Origin: DASWRT01 sp036403035
Lineage (GTDB): Bacteria > Pseudomonadota > Alphaproteobacteria > ATCC43930 > CGMCC-115725
NCBI GenBank assembly: GCA_036403035.1
Contig: DASWRT010000454.1
Span: 1-18,710 of the forward strand
Direction of reading: 5' to 3'
Length of the DNA: 18,710 nucleotides
Notes under the pieces: model-generated
Told to the model about the DNA's origin: nothing
What the model saw: the letters and a program-made list of their open reading frames with translations, nothing else
Database searches by the model: none
Shown here: one piece after another, positions 6,235-13,798 of the stretch
How positions within the stretch are numbered: the first letter of the stretch is position 1
Layout of the letters: every line of letters starts with the position of its first letter
Position numbers and translations under genes: made by a program

Positions 6235-7383
6235 CTATGCGGGGCGGTGCAGCGTTTCCAGCACATCGTCACCGACGCGTTCGATCGCGGCGCGCACGAA
6301 GCGCGGCGCGTCGGCGAGCCGCTCCAGGCCGAAGCCGGAGACTGCCGGCAGCCCGTCGCCGCCGATCAGCGACGGCGCGCGGAACCAGGCGATGCGGTCG
6401 ACGAGGTCGGCGCGGAGCAGCGTCGCCGCGAGCACCGCGCCGCCCTCGACCAGCACGCGGGTAAGGCCGCGCGCTCCGAGCGCCTGCATGGCGGCGGCGA
6501 GGTCGACGCCGCCGGCCGCCGCGTCGACTTCGATCAGCTCGACGCCGCAGGCGAGGAACGCCTCCCGCCGCGGCGCATCGCCGCCGCGCAGCGTGACGAT
6601 CCAGGTCGGCACCCGCCGCGCATCGGCGACGAGGCGTGCGGTCAGCGGGATGCGGAGCCGGCTGTCGACGACGATGCGCACCGGCGAGCGGTCGGCAAGC
6701 CCCGGCAGGCGGCAGGTCAGCATCGGGTCGTCGGCGAGCACGGTATTGCTGCCGATCATGACGGCGTCGTGCGTCGCGCGCAGCGCATGCACCCGCTCGC
6801 GCGCCGGCGGGCCGGTGATCCACTGGCTCTCGCCGGTCGCCGTCGCGAGGCGCCCGTCAAGCGTCGTCGCCAGCTTCAGCGTGGCGAGCGGGCGGCCTTC
6901 GCGGACGCGCCGGAAGAAGCCTTCGTTGACCTCCGCCGCCTCGTCGGCGCAGACGCCGGATGCGACCTCGATGCCGCCCGCCCGCAGCCGGGCGAGGCCG
7001 CCGCCGGAGACACGCGGATCGGGATCCTCGACCGCGGCAACGACGCGCGCGACGCCGGCAGCGGTCAAGGCGTCGGCGCACGGCGGCGTGCGTCCCCAAT
7101 GGCTGCACGGCTCCAGCGTGACATAGGCTGTGGCCCCGCGGGCGAGGCCGCCGGCCCGCCCGAGCGCCTCGGTCTCGGCGTGCGGCCGTCCGCCCGGCTG
7201 GGTCCAGCCGCGCCCAACGACGCGCCCGTCGCGGACGAGGACGCAGCCGACCGCCGGATTCGGCGCGACGGTGCCGAGCGCGCGGCGCGCCAGCGCGAGC
7301 GCCGAGCCCATGTGGCGGCGGTCCGTCGCGGCGGTTTCCCGCTCCGCCGCCGCCGTGAGAGCCCCGCCGCCGCCGCTGGTCAT
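6235..7383 (-). CDS. ribD: Bifunctional diaminohydroxyphosphoribosylaminopyrimidine deaminase / 5-amino-6-(5-phosphoribosylamino)uracil reductase
   Basis: Carries out the second and third riboflavin steps: pyrimidine deamination, then NADPH-dependent reduction of the ribosyl side chain. It is 382 residues. The N-terminal cytidine-deaminase-like domain has APNPAVGCVLVRDG, the zinc ligand and catalytic pair HAE (68-70) and PCSHWGRTPPC (92-102) with the two zinc cysteines. The C-terminal reductase domain (about 160-380) has TLKLATTLDGRLATATGESQWITG, SNTVLADDPMLTCRLPG, RIVVDSRLRIP and LVEGGAVLAATLL. The ATG at 7383 has AGGAG seven bases upstream; the first 20 residues are low-complexity and precede the conserved core. 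It follows nrdR by 34 bases. Confidence 0.97.
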   Translation of the reverse strand: MTSGGGGALTAAAERETAATDRRHMGSALALARRALGTVAPNPAVGCVLVRDGRVVGRGWTQPGGRPHAETEALGRAGGLARGATAYVTLEPCSHWGRTPPCADALTAAGVARVVAAVEDPDPRVSGGGLARLRAGGIEVASGVCADEAAEVNEGFFRRVREGRPLATLKLATTLDGRLATATGESQWITGPPARERVHALRATHDAVMIGSNTVLADDPMLTCRLPGLADRSPVRIVVDSRLRIPLTARLVADARRVPTWIVTLRGGDAPRREAFLACGVELIEVDAAAGGVDLAAAMQALGARGLTRVLVEGGAVLAATLLRADLVDRIAWFRAPSLIGGDGLPAVSGFGLERLADAPRFVRAAIERVGDDVLETLHRPA

Positions 7384-7417
7384 GACCGGCTCCTGTACGA
7401 CACGATCCGCCGCCGGG

Positions 7418-7879
7418 TCAGTCGTCGCCGTCGCCGGCGATTCGCCCGATGAATTCGCCGAAATCCTTCGCTTCGCGGAAATTGCGGTAGACCGACGCGA
7501 AACGGACGTAGGCGACCTGGTCGAGCGTGGCGAGCGACTCCATCACCAGACCGCCGATCACCTCGGTCGGGATTTCATTCTCGCCCGAACTCTCAAGCTG
7601 CCGGACGAGCGAGTTGATCACGCGTTCGACGCGTTCCGGTTCGACTGGGCGCTTGCGCAGCGCGATGTAGATCGACCGCGCCAGCTTGTCCCGTTCGAAC
7701 GGTTCGCGCTGCCCGGTCTTCTTGACGACGGTGAGTTCGCGCAACTGCACGCGCTCGAAGGTGGTGAAGCGAGCCGCGCAATTCGCGCAGAACCTTCGGC
7801 GGCGGATTGCGGACCGGTCGTCGGTCGGCCGCGAATCCTTGACCTGGGTGTCTTCCGCGCCGCAGAACGGACAGCGCAT
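7418..7879 (-). CDS. nrdR: Transcriptional repressor NrdR
   Basis: Represses ribonucleotide reductase genes according to the ATP/dATP ratio. It is 153 residues, normal length. The N-terminal zinc ribbon has MRCPFCG (Cys3, Cys6) and FCANC (Cys31, Cys34); an ATP-cone follows (about 49-139: TVVKKTGQREPFERDKLARSI, then VVNSL-like INSLVRQLE and the YVRFASVYRNF block). The ATG at 7879 has AGGAGG five bases upstream. It is the first gene of the riboflavin/nusB/thiL unit. In many alphaproteobacteria glyA lies upstream; here the upstream gene is mucR on the other strand. No NrdR-box pair was seen next to it. Confidence 0.97.
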   Translation of the reverse strand: MRCPFCGAEDTQVKDSRPTDDRSAIRRRRFCANCAARFTTFERVQLRELTVVKKTGQREPFERDKLARSIYIALRKRPVEPERVERVINSLVRQLESSGENEIPTEVIGGLVMESLATLDQVAYVRFASVYRNFREAKDFGEFIGRIAGDGDD

Positions 7880-8357
7880 AGCGTCCTCCTAACCCCTCAA
7901 CATTCGTGCATGCCCACCCGCCGGCCGGCGCGCCAATGCCGATCGAGTCTTTTCGACCAGCGGTCGAGAAGACCGGTGCCCGCATCGATCGGAAGTTCCG
8001 GCGTCTGGTACAAGGGCGTCCATGGCGTTATTTGAAATACGATACCAAATACCGTAGCTGACTGCCAGTCCACTACTACAGATCGATTTACGGTATCGAT
8101 CGGTCCTGCTGCGGCGCGGCCAAGCACAAATGCCGGATGGCACGTTGCCTGGGGATGGAATGTGTAGGACGAAACCGAGATTGCGAAAGTCGAGCGGATG
8201 TTACGGCAAGGGGACGCGGAGGAACGTCAGACTCCGCGCGATATCAACACATTCAATACTCATTCCAACCTACAGTTTCGGTTGACACCAAAAATTCGCT
8301 CTGCAATTATCCCGCGAAATTACACGTCACTCACGCACATGACTGAGGCGTAGAATA
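7880..8357. other. Divergent intergenic region between nrdR and mucR (478 bases)
   Basis: No convincing gene. It is markedly less GC-rich than its surroundings, mainly at 8028-8100 and 8240-8340. It contains a perfect 8-bp inverted repeat (ATACCGTA at 8049-8056, TACGGTAT at 8089-8096, 32 bases apart), with the related word GATACC repeated at 8041-8046. A separate 7-bp GC-rich hairpin (CGCGGAG 8215-8221, CTCCGCG 8232-8238, ten-base loop) lies further right, and the mucR promoter at 8282-8310. The nrdR-operon promoter should lie in the left half, but I could not pick clear boxes. Short open frames here have no codon pattern or homology I recognise. Confidence 0.6.
8282..8310 (+). promoter_or_regulatory. 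Promoter-like site for mucR (sigma-70 type)
   Basis: TTGACA at 8282-8287 (perfect -35), a 17-base spacer, then AATTAT at 8305-8310 (four of six matches to TATAAT). Transcription would start near 8317, leaving a leader of about 40 bases before the mucR ATG. The region is AT-rich, as expected for MucR/Ros targets, so autoregulation is plausible but not shown. Confidence 0.65.
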
Positions 8358-8795
8358 ATGGTTGACCAAGCGTCTTCGAAAATTGCGGAAGATGATCTTC
8401 TGCGCATGACGGCCGAGGTGGTGGCCGCCTATGTCCGCAATAATTCTCTGCCCACGGCGCAGCTCTCCGACGTGATCAACACGGTCTATTCGTCGTTGAA
8501 GTCGCTCGATTCGCACGCGCCCGAGATCAAGTCGGAGCCGCTGAAGCCGGCGGTGCCGGTCAGGAAGTCGATCACGCCGGATTACCTGGTCTGCCTTGAG
8601 GACGGCAAGAAGCTGAAGATGCTGAAGCGGCATCTGCGGTCGACCTACAACATGACGCCGGATGAATACCGGGCGAAATGGGGCCTGCCGCCCGATTACC
8701 CGATGGTCGCGCCGAACTACGCCGAGCAGCGGTCTGCCTTCGCGAAGAAGATCGGCCTCGGCCGCGGCAACGAGGCCCGCGCCGCGAAGCGCTGA
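8358..8795 (+). CDS. mucR: MucR/Ros-family transcriptional regulator
   Basis: A small DNA-binding protein (145 residues) of the Ros/MucR family, global regulators and H-NS-like silencers that bind AT-rich DNA in alphaproteobacteria. The N-terminal part (to about 55) is the oligomerisation region. The DNA-binding domain has ITPDYLVCLEDGKKLKMLKRHL (split over 72-93), MTPDEYRAKWGLPPDYPMVAPNYAEQR and the terminal KKIGLGR. Cys79, Asp82 and His92 occupy zinc-ligand positions, but the second histidine of the Ros finger (HLxxH) is threonine 96, so a classic zinc site is incomplete. ATG at 8358 follows a TGAGG site. Monocistronic between a promoter-like site and an intrinsic terminator. Confidence 0.95.
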   Translation: MVDQASSKIAEDDLLRMTAEVVAAYVRNNSLPTAQLSDVINTVYSSLKSLDSHAPEIKSEPLKPAVPVRKSITPDYLVCLEDGKKLKMLKRHLRSTYNMTPDEYRAKWGLPPDYPMVAPNYAEQRSAFAKKIGLGRGNEARAAKR

Positions 8796-8830
8796 CGCAC
8801 CTCGCCGGCACAGAACTTCCATCGTCGATC

Positions 8831-8865
8831 ACGCCCCCGACCGGTAATGCGGCGGGGGCGTTTCC
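8831..8865 (+). terminator. Intrinsic terminator after mucR
   Basis: Nine-base-pair GC-rich stem (ACGCCCCCG 8831-8839 pairing with CGGGGGCGT 8853-8861), 13-base loop, then TTCCT. It lies 35 bases beyond the mucR stop and separates mucR from the chaperone cluster. Confidence 0.8.
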
Positions 8866-9004
8866 TATTCAGGACCAGTATCTGTAAAGGCCGGCCCCGT
8901 CCCGTCGGCCGGTCGCCTGCCCCGCCATTCTGAAGGGAACGGTGGATCGCTCGTCCTCGGACGTTGTTCTCCCAACGATCATGGCATCAGGGCAGGACAT
9001 CGAC

Positions 9005-9514
9005 ATGGGCAAGCTGCCGCCGGCCCCTGCGAGATCTTCGACCTTTTCGGCGGAGACGTGGCGGGTCAGACGCGACGACGGGGACGGAAGCGGCGCTTCA
9101 CCCGACGGCAATGCATCGCTGCGCCTGCACGTCGAGATCGGCCGGCTGTTCGACGAGGCATCCGACCACCTGCGGCAGCAGCGGCGGCCCGATGCGACCA
9201 TCTGGGCGGCGCCGCGCATCGACATCACGGAAACCGAGCGCGAGATCCGCGTCCGCGCCGAAGTGCCTGCCCGTGCGGAAAGCGACGTGGCGGTGGCTCT
9301 CGACGGCCGCGTCCTGACGATCCGCGGCGCGGGAGCGCCGGCAGCGTCCGGAGAGGCGTCCGGTGCGGGCGGCAGCTTCGCGCGCTCCATCCAGGTTCCG
9401 TGGAGGATCGAGCCGAACACGGTGACCATCGATTTTCAGGATGGCGTCCTGACGGTCGCGCTGCCGAAACCGGCAAGCGGGAGCGGTATCGGCCATGAAA
9501 GGAAAGCACGATGA
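9005..9514 (+). CDS. Small heat-shock protein, Hsp20/alpha-crystallin family
   Basis: An ATP-independent holdase that keeps unfolding proteins soluble and passes them to DnaK/DnaJ. It is 169 residues from the ATG at 9005. The N-terminal arm is variable and includes HVEIGRLFDEASDHL (about 42-56). The alpha-crystallin domain (about 70-154) runs PRIDITETEREIRVRAEVP, VALDGRVLTIRG, then SFARSIQVPWRIEPNTV and the hallmark FQDGVLTVALPKP. The ATG at 9005 is chosen for the AGGA seven bases upstream; GTG at 8942 with an AAGGG site and ATG at 8981 are in-frame alternatives that would add up to 21 residues. The stop overlaps the next start (ATGA), so translation is coupled with the HdeD-like gene. First gene of a five-gene stress cluster. 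Confidence 0.93.
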   Translation: MGKLPPAPARSSTFSAETWRVRRDDGDGSGASPDGNASLRLHVEIGRLFDEASDHLRQQRRPDATIWAAPRIDITETEREIRVRAEVPARAESDVAVALDGRVLTIRGAGAPAASGEASGAGGSFARSIQVPWRIEPNTVTIDFQDGVLTVALPKPASGSGIGHERKAR

Positions 9515-10152
9515 GCCAGGATGATCGCGGTCAGCGGGTACGGCGCTACGGCCTGCCCACAGGTGGCGCCGGCTTCGTCGCAGGCGGCCGGTCGCCGGAT
9601 TCGGCGATGGCGGAGGCGCTCGCACGAAACTGGTGGGCCATCGCGCTGCGCGGCGCCGCGGCGATCCTGTTCGGCCTTGTGGCCTTGCTGATGCCGGGCG
9701 TGACGATCGCGGCGCTGGTCCTGGTTTTCGGCGTCTACATGGCCGTCGACGGCGTGTTCGCGATCGTCGCCGGGGTCCGTGCCGCGGCGCATCACGAGCG
9801 ATGGGGGGCGCTGATCCTCGAAGGCGTCGCCGACCTTATCGCCGCCGCGATCGCCTTCCTCGTGCCGCTCGCGACCGCGCTGGCGTTCGTCTATCTGGCC
9901 GGCGCGTGGGCGGTGATCAGCGGCGCGCTGCTGATCACCGCAACGTTCCGGCTTCCGTCGACGCACGGTCGCTGGCTGATGGGGCTCGGCGGCGCCATCT
10001 CCCTCCTCTGGGGCGTGCTGCTCTTCGTGGCGCCGATCGCCGGCGCGGTGGTGCTGACCTGGTGGCTCGGCGCCTATGCGCTGCTGTTCGGCGCGGCGCT
10101 GATCGCCCTCGCCTTCCGGCTCAAGAATTACGGCTATCAACGGCAGACATAG
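9511..10152 (+). CDS. HdeD-family (DUF308) membrane protein
   Basis: An integral membrane protein of 213 residues with about six hydrophobic segments after a soluble N-terminus of about 35 residues. Landmarks are NWWAIALRGAAAILFGLVALLMPG (about 40-63), VLVFGVYMAVDGVFAIV, GALILEGVADLIAAAIAFLVP and LGGAISLLWGVLLFVAP. The repeated pattern W-x-L-x-x-x-G-x-x-x-x-x-x-G-x-x-x-x-x-x-P in each half is the DUF308 signature. E. coli HdeD helps survival at low pH and high cell density; the mechanism is unclear. It overlaps the hsp20 stop by four bases and is followed eight bases later by a small membrane protein. Confidence 0.92.
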   Translation: MSQDDRGQRVRRYGLPTGGAGFVAGGRSPDSAMAEALARNWWAIALRGAAAILFGLVALLMPGVTIAALVLVFGVYMAVDGVFAIVAGVRAAAHHERWGALILEGVADLIAAAIAFLVPLATALAFVYLAGAWAVISGALLITATFRLPSTHGRWLMGLGGAISLLWGVLLFVAPIAGAVVLTWWLGAYALLFGAALIALAFRLKNYGYQRQT

Positions 10153-10159
10153 GGTTCGA

Positions 10160-10369
10160 ATGTCCAACGAAACGCGATGGGTCGTCTGCGTCGTCCTGGG
10201 AGTCGTCGCGCTCGCCGCAGTCGTCATCTCGTCGCATGCCCACTCGGACGGCGCGCTGTACGGGCTGCTCGGCCTCGCGCTCGTCTGCTATCTCGGCATA
10301 TTCCTCATGCTGAAACTGGCGTTCGACACGGCGACCGGACGCGAGGATCATAGCGGTCCGGATCTCTGA
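10160..10369 (+). CDS. Small two-helix membrane protein, unknown function
   Basis: A 69-residue protein with two predicted membrane helices: VVCVVLGVVALAAVVIS (about 8-24) and LYGLLGLALVCYLGIFLML (about 33-51), separated by a short SHAHSDGA loop, and a polar tail (DTATGREDHSGPDL). I do not recognise a family. It is likely real: it starts seven bases after the HdeD-like stop, ends nine bases before the DnaJ-like start, and has strong membrane codon structure in one frame. It may be a partner of the HdeD-like protein, which is inference from position only. Confidence 0.7.
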   Translation: MSNETRWVVCVVLGVVALAAVVISSHAHSDGALYGLLGLALVCYLGIFLMLKLAFDTATGREDHSGPDL

Positions 10370-10378
10370 CCAGCATCG

Positions 10379-11335
10379 ATGGACGGGACGGCGACCGTGG
10401 AGGATCCCTACAAGGTTCTCGGGGTGACACGGGAAGCGAGCGCGGACGACATCCGCGCCGCCTACCGCAAGCTCGCCAAGCAGCACCACCCGGACCTCAA
10501 TCCGGGCGACAAGGCGTCGGAGGAGCGCTTCAAGGCGATATCGGCCGCCTATGAGCTGCTCTCCGACCCGGACAAGCGGGGGCGCTACGATCGCGGCGAG
10601 ATCGACGCCTCGGGCGCCGAGCGGCCGCCGGAGCGGCCCTTCTACCGCGGCTTCGCCGAGGGGCAGGAAGGCGGCAAGTATCATCGCGGCGGCGACATCG
10701 ACCCCGACGACCTCAATGACATCTTCGCCAGCTTCTTCCGCCAGGGCCGCGGCGGCGGGGGTGGCGCGGCCGAAGGTCCGGAGTTCCGGCTCCGCGGCGA
10801 GGACCGCCTCTACGTACTGCCGGTCGACTTCACCGATGCGGTCGCCGGTGCGACGCGGCGGCTGACGCTCCCCGACGGCAAGAACCTCGACGTCACGATC
10901 CCGCCCGGAACCGAGGACGGTCAGGTGCTGCGGCTGCGCGGCCAGGGCGGGCCCGGCCTCAACGGCGGCCCACCGGGCGACGCGCTGATCGAGGTGCACG
11001 TGGCGCCCCACCCGTTCTTCCGGCGCGAAGGCGACGACATCCATATCGAGGTGCCGGTGACGCTCGCCGAGGCGGTGCTCGGCGGCAGGATCATGGTGCC
11101 GACGCCGAGCGGCCCGGTCGCGATGACCGTGCCGAAACAGTCGGACAGCGGCACGCGGCTTCGGCTGCGCGGCAAGGGCGTGCCGGCGCACCGCGGGCGC
11201 ACCGCGGGCGACCAGTACGTGACGTTGCGGATCGTCCTCGGCGAGAATGCCGCGGATCGGGAGTTGACGGAGTTCCTGGAGCGATGGGCGCCTGGACATG
11301 CCTTCGACCCGCGCCGCTCGATGCTGCAATCATGA
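10379..11335 (+). CDS. cbpA: DnaJ-class co-chaperone, CbpA-like
   Basis: An Hsp40 co-chaperone that stimulates DnaK and binds client proteins. It is 318 residues. The J domain is residues about 9-72 with HPD at 37-39 (KQHHPDLNPGD) and ERFKAISAAYELLSDPDKR. A glycine-rich linker (GRGGGGG, around 122-128) follows, then the two C-terminal beta-barrel domains (YVLPVDFTDAVAGATRRLTLPDG, LDVTIPPGTEDGQVLRLRGQG, then PFFRREGDDIHIEVPVTLAEAVLGG). There is no CxxCxGxG zinc domain, which places it with CbpA/class II rather than true DnaJ. ATG at 10379 is used; GTG at 10397 is an alternative closer to the J domain. The cbpM gene directly downstream supports the CbpA assignment. Confidence 0.94.
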   Translation: MDGTATVEDPYKVLGVTREASADDIRAAYRKLAKQHHPDLNPGDKASEERFKAISAAYELLSDPDKRGRYDRGEIDASGAERPPERPFYRGFAEGQEGGKYHRGGDIDPDDLNDIFASFFRQGRGGGGGAAEGPEFRLRGEDRLYVLPVDFTDAVAGATRRLTLPDGKNLDVTIPPGTEDGQVLRLRGQGGPGLNGGPPGDALIEVHVAPHPFFRREGDDIHIEVPVTLAEAVLGGRIMVPTPSGPVAMTVPKQSDSGTRLRLRGKGVPAHRGRTAGDQYVTLRIVLGENAADRELTEFLERWAPGHAFDPRRSMLQS

Positions 11336-11354
11336 CTGTGCTGGAGCGGACGGT

Positions 11355-11702
11355 ATGATCACGATCGAGATGATCGGCCGCATGGTCCCCGGCCTCGAGA
11401 TCGCCGATCTGGAGCGGTGGATCGCGAATCGCTGGATTCGTCCGGAGGGGCAACCGCAGGGCGGCTACCTGTTCCGCGAGGTCGACGTCGCCCGCGTCCG
11501 GCTCATCGCCGAACTGCGCTACGACCTGCATATCGAGGAGGAAACGCTTCCCGTCGTGCTGTCGCTGATGGACCAGCTCTACGGGCTGCGGCACCGGATG
11601 CGGATGCTGCATGCGGTGATCGAGCGGCAACCGGCCGAGATCCGCGACACGATCGCCCAGCATCTCGCGGAACAGCTCGGCCGCCGCGACACGGAACGCT
11701 GA
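11355..11702 (+). CDS. cbpM: Chaperone modulator CbpM
   Basis: A 115-residue helical protein of the CbpM/MerR-like group. In E. coli CbpM binds the J domain of CbpA and blocks its action on DnaK. The sequence begins MITIEMIGRMVPGLEIADLERWIANRWIRP, split by the HTH-like turn, then GGYLFREVDVARVRLIAELRYDLHIEEETLPVVLSLMDQLYGLRHRM, where the MerR-like helix pattern and the GYLFREVDVARVRLI block are typical. It ends in a helical tail. ATG at 11355 has GGAG eight bases upstream; the frame is open to 11298 but would overlap the dnaJ-like gene. It is the last gene of the stress cluster and converges with the liv locus. Confidence 0.93.
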   Translation: MITIEMIGRMVPGLEIADLERWIANRWIRPEGQPQGGYLFREVDVARVRLIAELRYDLHIEEETLPVVLSLMDQLYGLRHRMRMLHAVIERQPAEIRDTIAQHLAEQLGRRDTER

Positions 11703-11809
11703 TCGGCGGCAGCGCAAGGCACCGGCAAACCGCGCCCCGACCGCCGCGGAGGAGAGATGCTCGCGGCGTGCCGGCTTCGTGACCGTGCGCCGGCCGCTGC
11801 GATTCGCGA

Positions 11810-12172
11810 CTAGGCTTCCGCTGTTCCACCGCCCGTGCGGTCGCGCCAGCCGAACAGTCCCGCGCGCTCATAAAGCCACGGATACTGAGTCACCATCTGG
11901 CGCGCGCGGGTCGCCCGGTAGGAGAGCATCGCGATCGCGATCAGGATGATCGCGCCGACGACGAAACCGCCCACGGACAGCAGCACCGCACCGAACAATG
12001 CGAACGACAGGAACCGCGCGGCGGCGGCCACCATCAGCATGTACGGGATCAGGTTCCATACGGGACGCCATGTCGACGCCAGCGCCTGCCCGGTCATCAG
12101 TGCGGCGAACCCGAACATGATGACGGTCACGCCGATGAACACGCCGAGGCCGGAGCCGAGCACCGCTTCCAT
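11810..12172 (-). CDS. Small membrane protein at the end of the liv operon (DUF6867-like)
   Basis: A 120-residue membrane protein of unknown function. The hydrophobic segments are LGVFIGVTVIMFGFAALMTGQAL (about 9-31), LIPYMLMVAAAARFLSFALFG and VLLSVGGFVVGAIILIAIAML, followed by a short cytoplasmic tail with RATRARQMVTQYPWLYERAGLFGW. The QYPWLYERAG tail is a pattern I associate with a small protein often found directly after livF in alphaproteobacteria. Its ATG overlaps the livF stop by one base (TGATG), so it is translationally coupled to the ABC importer. It may be an accessory subunit, which is inference from position. Confidence 0.82.
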   Translation of the reverse strand: MEAVLGSGLGVFIGVTVIMFGFAALMTGQALASTWRPVWNLIPYMLMVAAAARFLSFALFGAVLLSVGGFVVGAIILIAIAMLSYRATRARQMVTQYPWLYERAGLFGWRDRTGGGTAEA

Positions 12173-12882
12173 CAGTGACCACCCTCGAGATAAGCGGCGC
12201 GCACGTCCTTGTTGGCGAGCAGTTCGCGGCCCGTCCCGCTCATCATGATGCGTCCGGTCTGCATCACGTAGCCGCGATGCGCGAGCTTCAGCGCGTGGAA
12301 AGCGTTCTGCTCGACCAGGAACACCGTCACCTTCTGCTGCTCGTTGATCTCGCGGATGACCTCGAAGATCTGCTTTACGATGAGCGGCGCCAGTCCGAGG
12401 GAAGGTTCGTCGAGCAGCAGGAGGCGCGGCCGGGCCATCAGCGCGCGGCCGATGGCGAGCATCTGCTGCTCACCGCCGGACAGCGTGCCGCCGCGCTGGT
12501 TCTTGCGCTCGCGCAGACGCGGAAACAGCGTGAAGACGCGCTCCAGATCCGGTTCGAAATGCTTCGGATCGGTCACCGTGCTGCCCATCTGGAGGTTTTC
12601 CAGCACGGTCATGCGCGGGAAGATGCGCCGTCCTTCCGGTGCGTGCGCGATGCCGCGGCGGACGATCTCGAAGGTATCGACGCGGGTGATGTCGGTGCCG
12701 TCATAGACGATCCGGCCGTTGGCGGCGCGCGGCCGGCCGCAGATCGTCATCAGCAGGGTCGACTTGCCGGCGCCGTTCGCGCCGATCAGCGTCACGATCT
12801 CGCCCGCCGAGACCTCGATGTCGACGCCTTTCAGCGCCTCGATGTTGCCGTAGAAGGTGTGGACGCCGGAAACGGAGAGCAT
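12172..12882 (-). CDS. livF: Branched-chain amino acid-type ABC transporter, ATP-binding protein LivF
   Basis: One of two ATPases powering a HAAT-family importer at the inner membrane. It is 236 residues. Walker A is GANGAGKST (34-42); the Q-loop region, EGRRIFPRMTVLENLQMG, the signature LSGGEQQMLAIGRALM, Walker B LLLLDEPSLGLAP, and the switch histidine region VFLVEQNAFHAL are all present. The ATG at 12882 (MLSVSGVHTFYGN) gives the family-standard start; the frame is open to 13005 but would overlap livG. It is seven bases after livG and overlaps the next gene by one base. Substrate specificity cannot be read from the ATPase. Confidence 0.97.
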   Translation of the reverse strand: MLSVSGVHTFYGNIEALKGVDIEVSAGEIVTLIGANGAGKSTLLMTICGRPRAANGRIVYDGTDITRVDTFEIVRRGIAHAPEGRRIFPRMTVLENLQMGSTVTDPKHFEPDLERVFTLFPRLRERKNQRGGTLSGGEQQMLAIGRALMARPRLLLLDEPSLGLAPLIVKQIFEVIREINEQQKVTVFLVEQNAFHALKLAHRGYVMQTGRIMMSGTGRELLANKDVRAAYLEGGH

Positions 12883-12889
12883 CGGTCGC

Positions 12890-13798
12890 TCACTCCGCCA
12901 GTCCGACGTCTTGGGCGATCTCTTCCGGCAATTCTTCGTCCTCCGCTTCGCCGAGATAGGCCTTGATGACCGTTGGATCGTTGCGCACGGCCTCCGGCTC
13001 CCCATCGGCGATCTTGCGCCCGTAATCGAGCACCACGACGTGGTCGGAGATCTGCATCACGACGCTCATGTCGTGCTCGATCAGCATGATGCCGATCCCG
13101 GTCTCGTCGCGGATCGACAGCAGCAGATCGTTGAGCGCGGCCGACTCGCGCGGGTTGAGGCCGGCGGCCGGCTCGTCGAGGCAGAGGAGGTTCGGCTCGG
13201 TGCACATTGCGCGGGCGATCTCCAGGCGCCGCTGCGCGCCGTACGGCAGGTTGCCGGCGTTCCAATCGGCCCGTTCGATCAGGTCGACCTTCTGCAGCCA
13301 GTACTTCGCCCGGTCGATCGCCGCCGCTTCGGCTTTACGGTAGGCCGGAAGTCCCAACAGACCGGCGATCGAGAAACCGCTCGCCCGCATCAGCCGGTTG
13401 TGCTGCGCGACGATCAGGTTCTCAAGCACGGTCATGCCGGCGAACAGCCGGATATTCTGGAAGGTGCGGGCGACGCCGGCACGCTGCGCGATGCGGAACC
13501 CCTCCATCCGCTCCAGGTACATCCGTTCGCCGCTCGGCGCATGCAACGTGAGCCGCCCCGCACTCGGCTTGTAGAAGCCGGTCAGGCAGTTGAACACCGT
13601 CGTCTTGCCGGCGCCGTTCGGCCCGATGATCGCGGTGATCTCGCGCTGATAAGCCGTGAGCGACAGATCGTTGACGGCGACGAGTCCGCCGAAGCGCATC
13701 ATCAGATGCTCGACTTCGAGGAGCGGCGCCGCGCCGGTTGCAGCCGTCATGGGATACGACGCCTGATGGTTGTTCGTTGCCGCCGTCATGTCGGTCAT
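12890..13798 (-). CDS. livG: Branched-chain amino acid-type ABC transporter, ATP-binding protein LivG
   Basis: The second ATPase of the importer, 302 residues, longer than the usual 255-260. Walker A is GPNGAGKTT (59-67), followed by the LivG-type insertion FNCLTGFYKPSAG, RTFQNIRLFAGMTVLENL, signature LPYGAQRRLEIARAM, Walker B LLCLDEPAAGLNP, and LIEHDMSVVMQISDHVVVLDYG. The extra length is at the N-terminus (about 25 polar residues before LLEVEHLMMRFGG) and an acidic C-terminal tail (EAEDEELPEE). ATG at 13798 overlaps the livM stop (ATGA); in-frame ATGs at residues 4 and 17 are alternatives. Confidence 0.97.
   Translation of the reverse strand: MTDMTAATNNHQASYPMTAATGAAPLLEVEHLMMRFGGLVAVNDLSLTAYQREITAIIGPNGAGKTTVFNCLTGFYKPSAGRLTLHAPSGERMYLERMEGFRIAQRAGVARTFQNIRLFAGMTVLENLIVAQHNRLMRASGFSIAGLLGLPAYRKAEAAAIDRAKYWLQKVDLIERADWNAGNLPYGAQRRLEIARAMCTEPNLLCLDEPAAGLNPRESAALNDLLLSIRDETGIGIMLIEHDMSVVMQISDHVVVLDYGRKIADGEPEAVRNDPTVIKAYLGEAEDEELPEEIAQDVGLAE

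Noticed and set aside
7880..8110. FMN riboswitch ahead of the nrdR-rib operon
   Set aside because: I found none of the conserved RFN-element blocks on the minus strand here.
8881..8945. Hairpin (CCGGCC 8891-8896, GGCCGG 8907-8912) upstream of hsp20 as a ROSE-type RNA thermometer
   Set aside because: The stem does not cover a ribosome site and the ROSE sequence features near the Shine-Dalgarno are absent.
8936..8965. GGAAC followed by CGTT upstream of hsp20, like an EcfG general-stress promoter
   Set aside because: The spacer is 21 bases, whereas the element needs 16-17, so the match is not credible.
11703..11809. Terminator between the convergent cbpM and liv-operon ends
   Set aside because: GCCGGC repeats can pair but the 13-base loop and lack of T-runs on either strand make it unconvincing.
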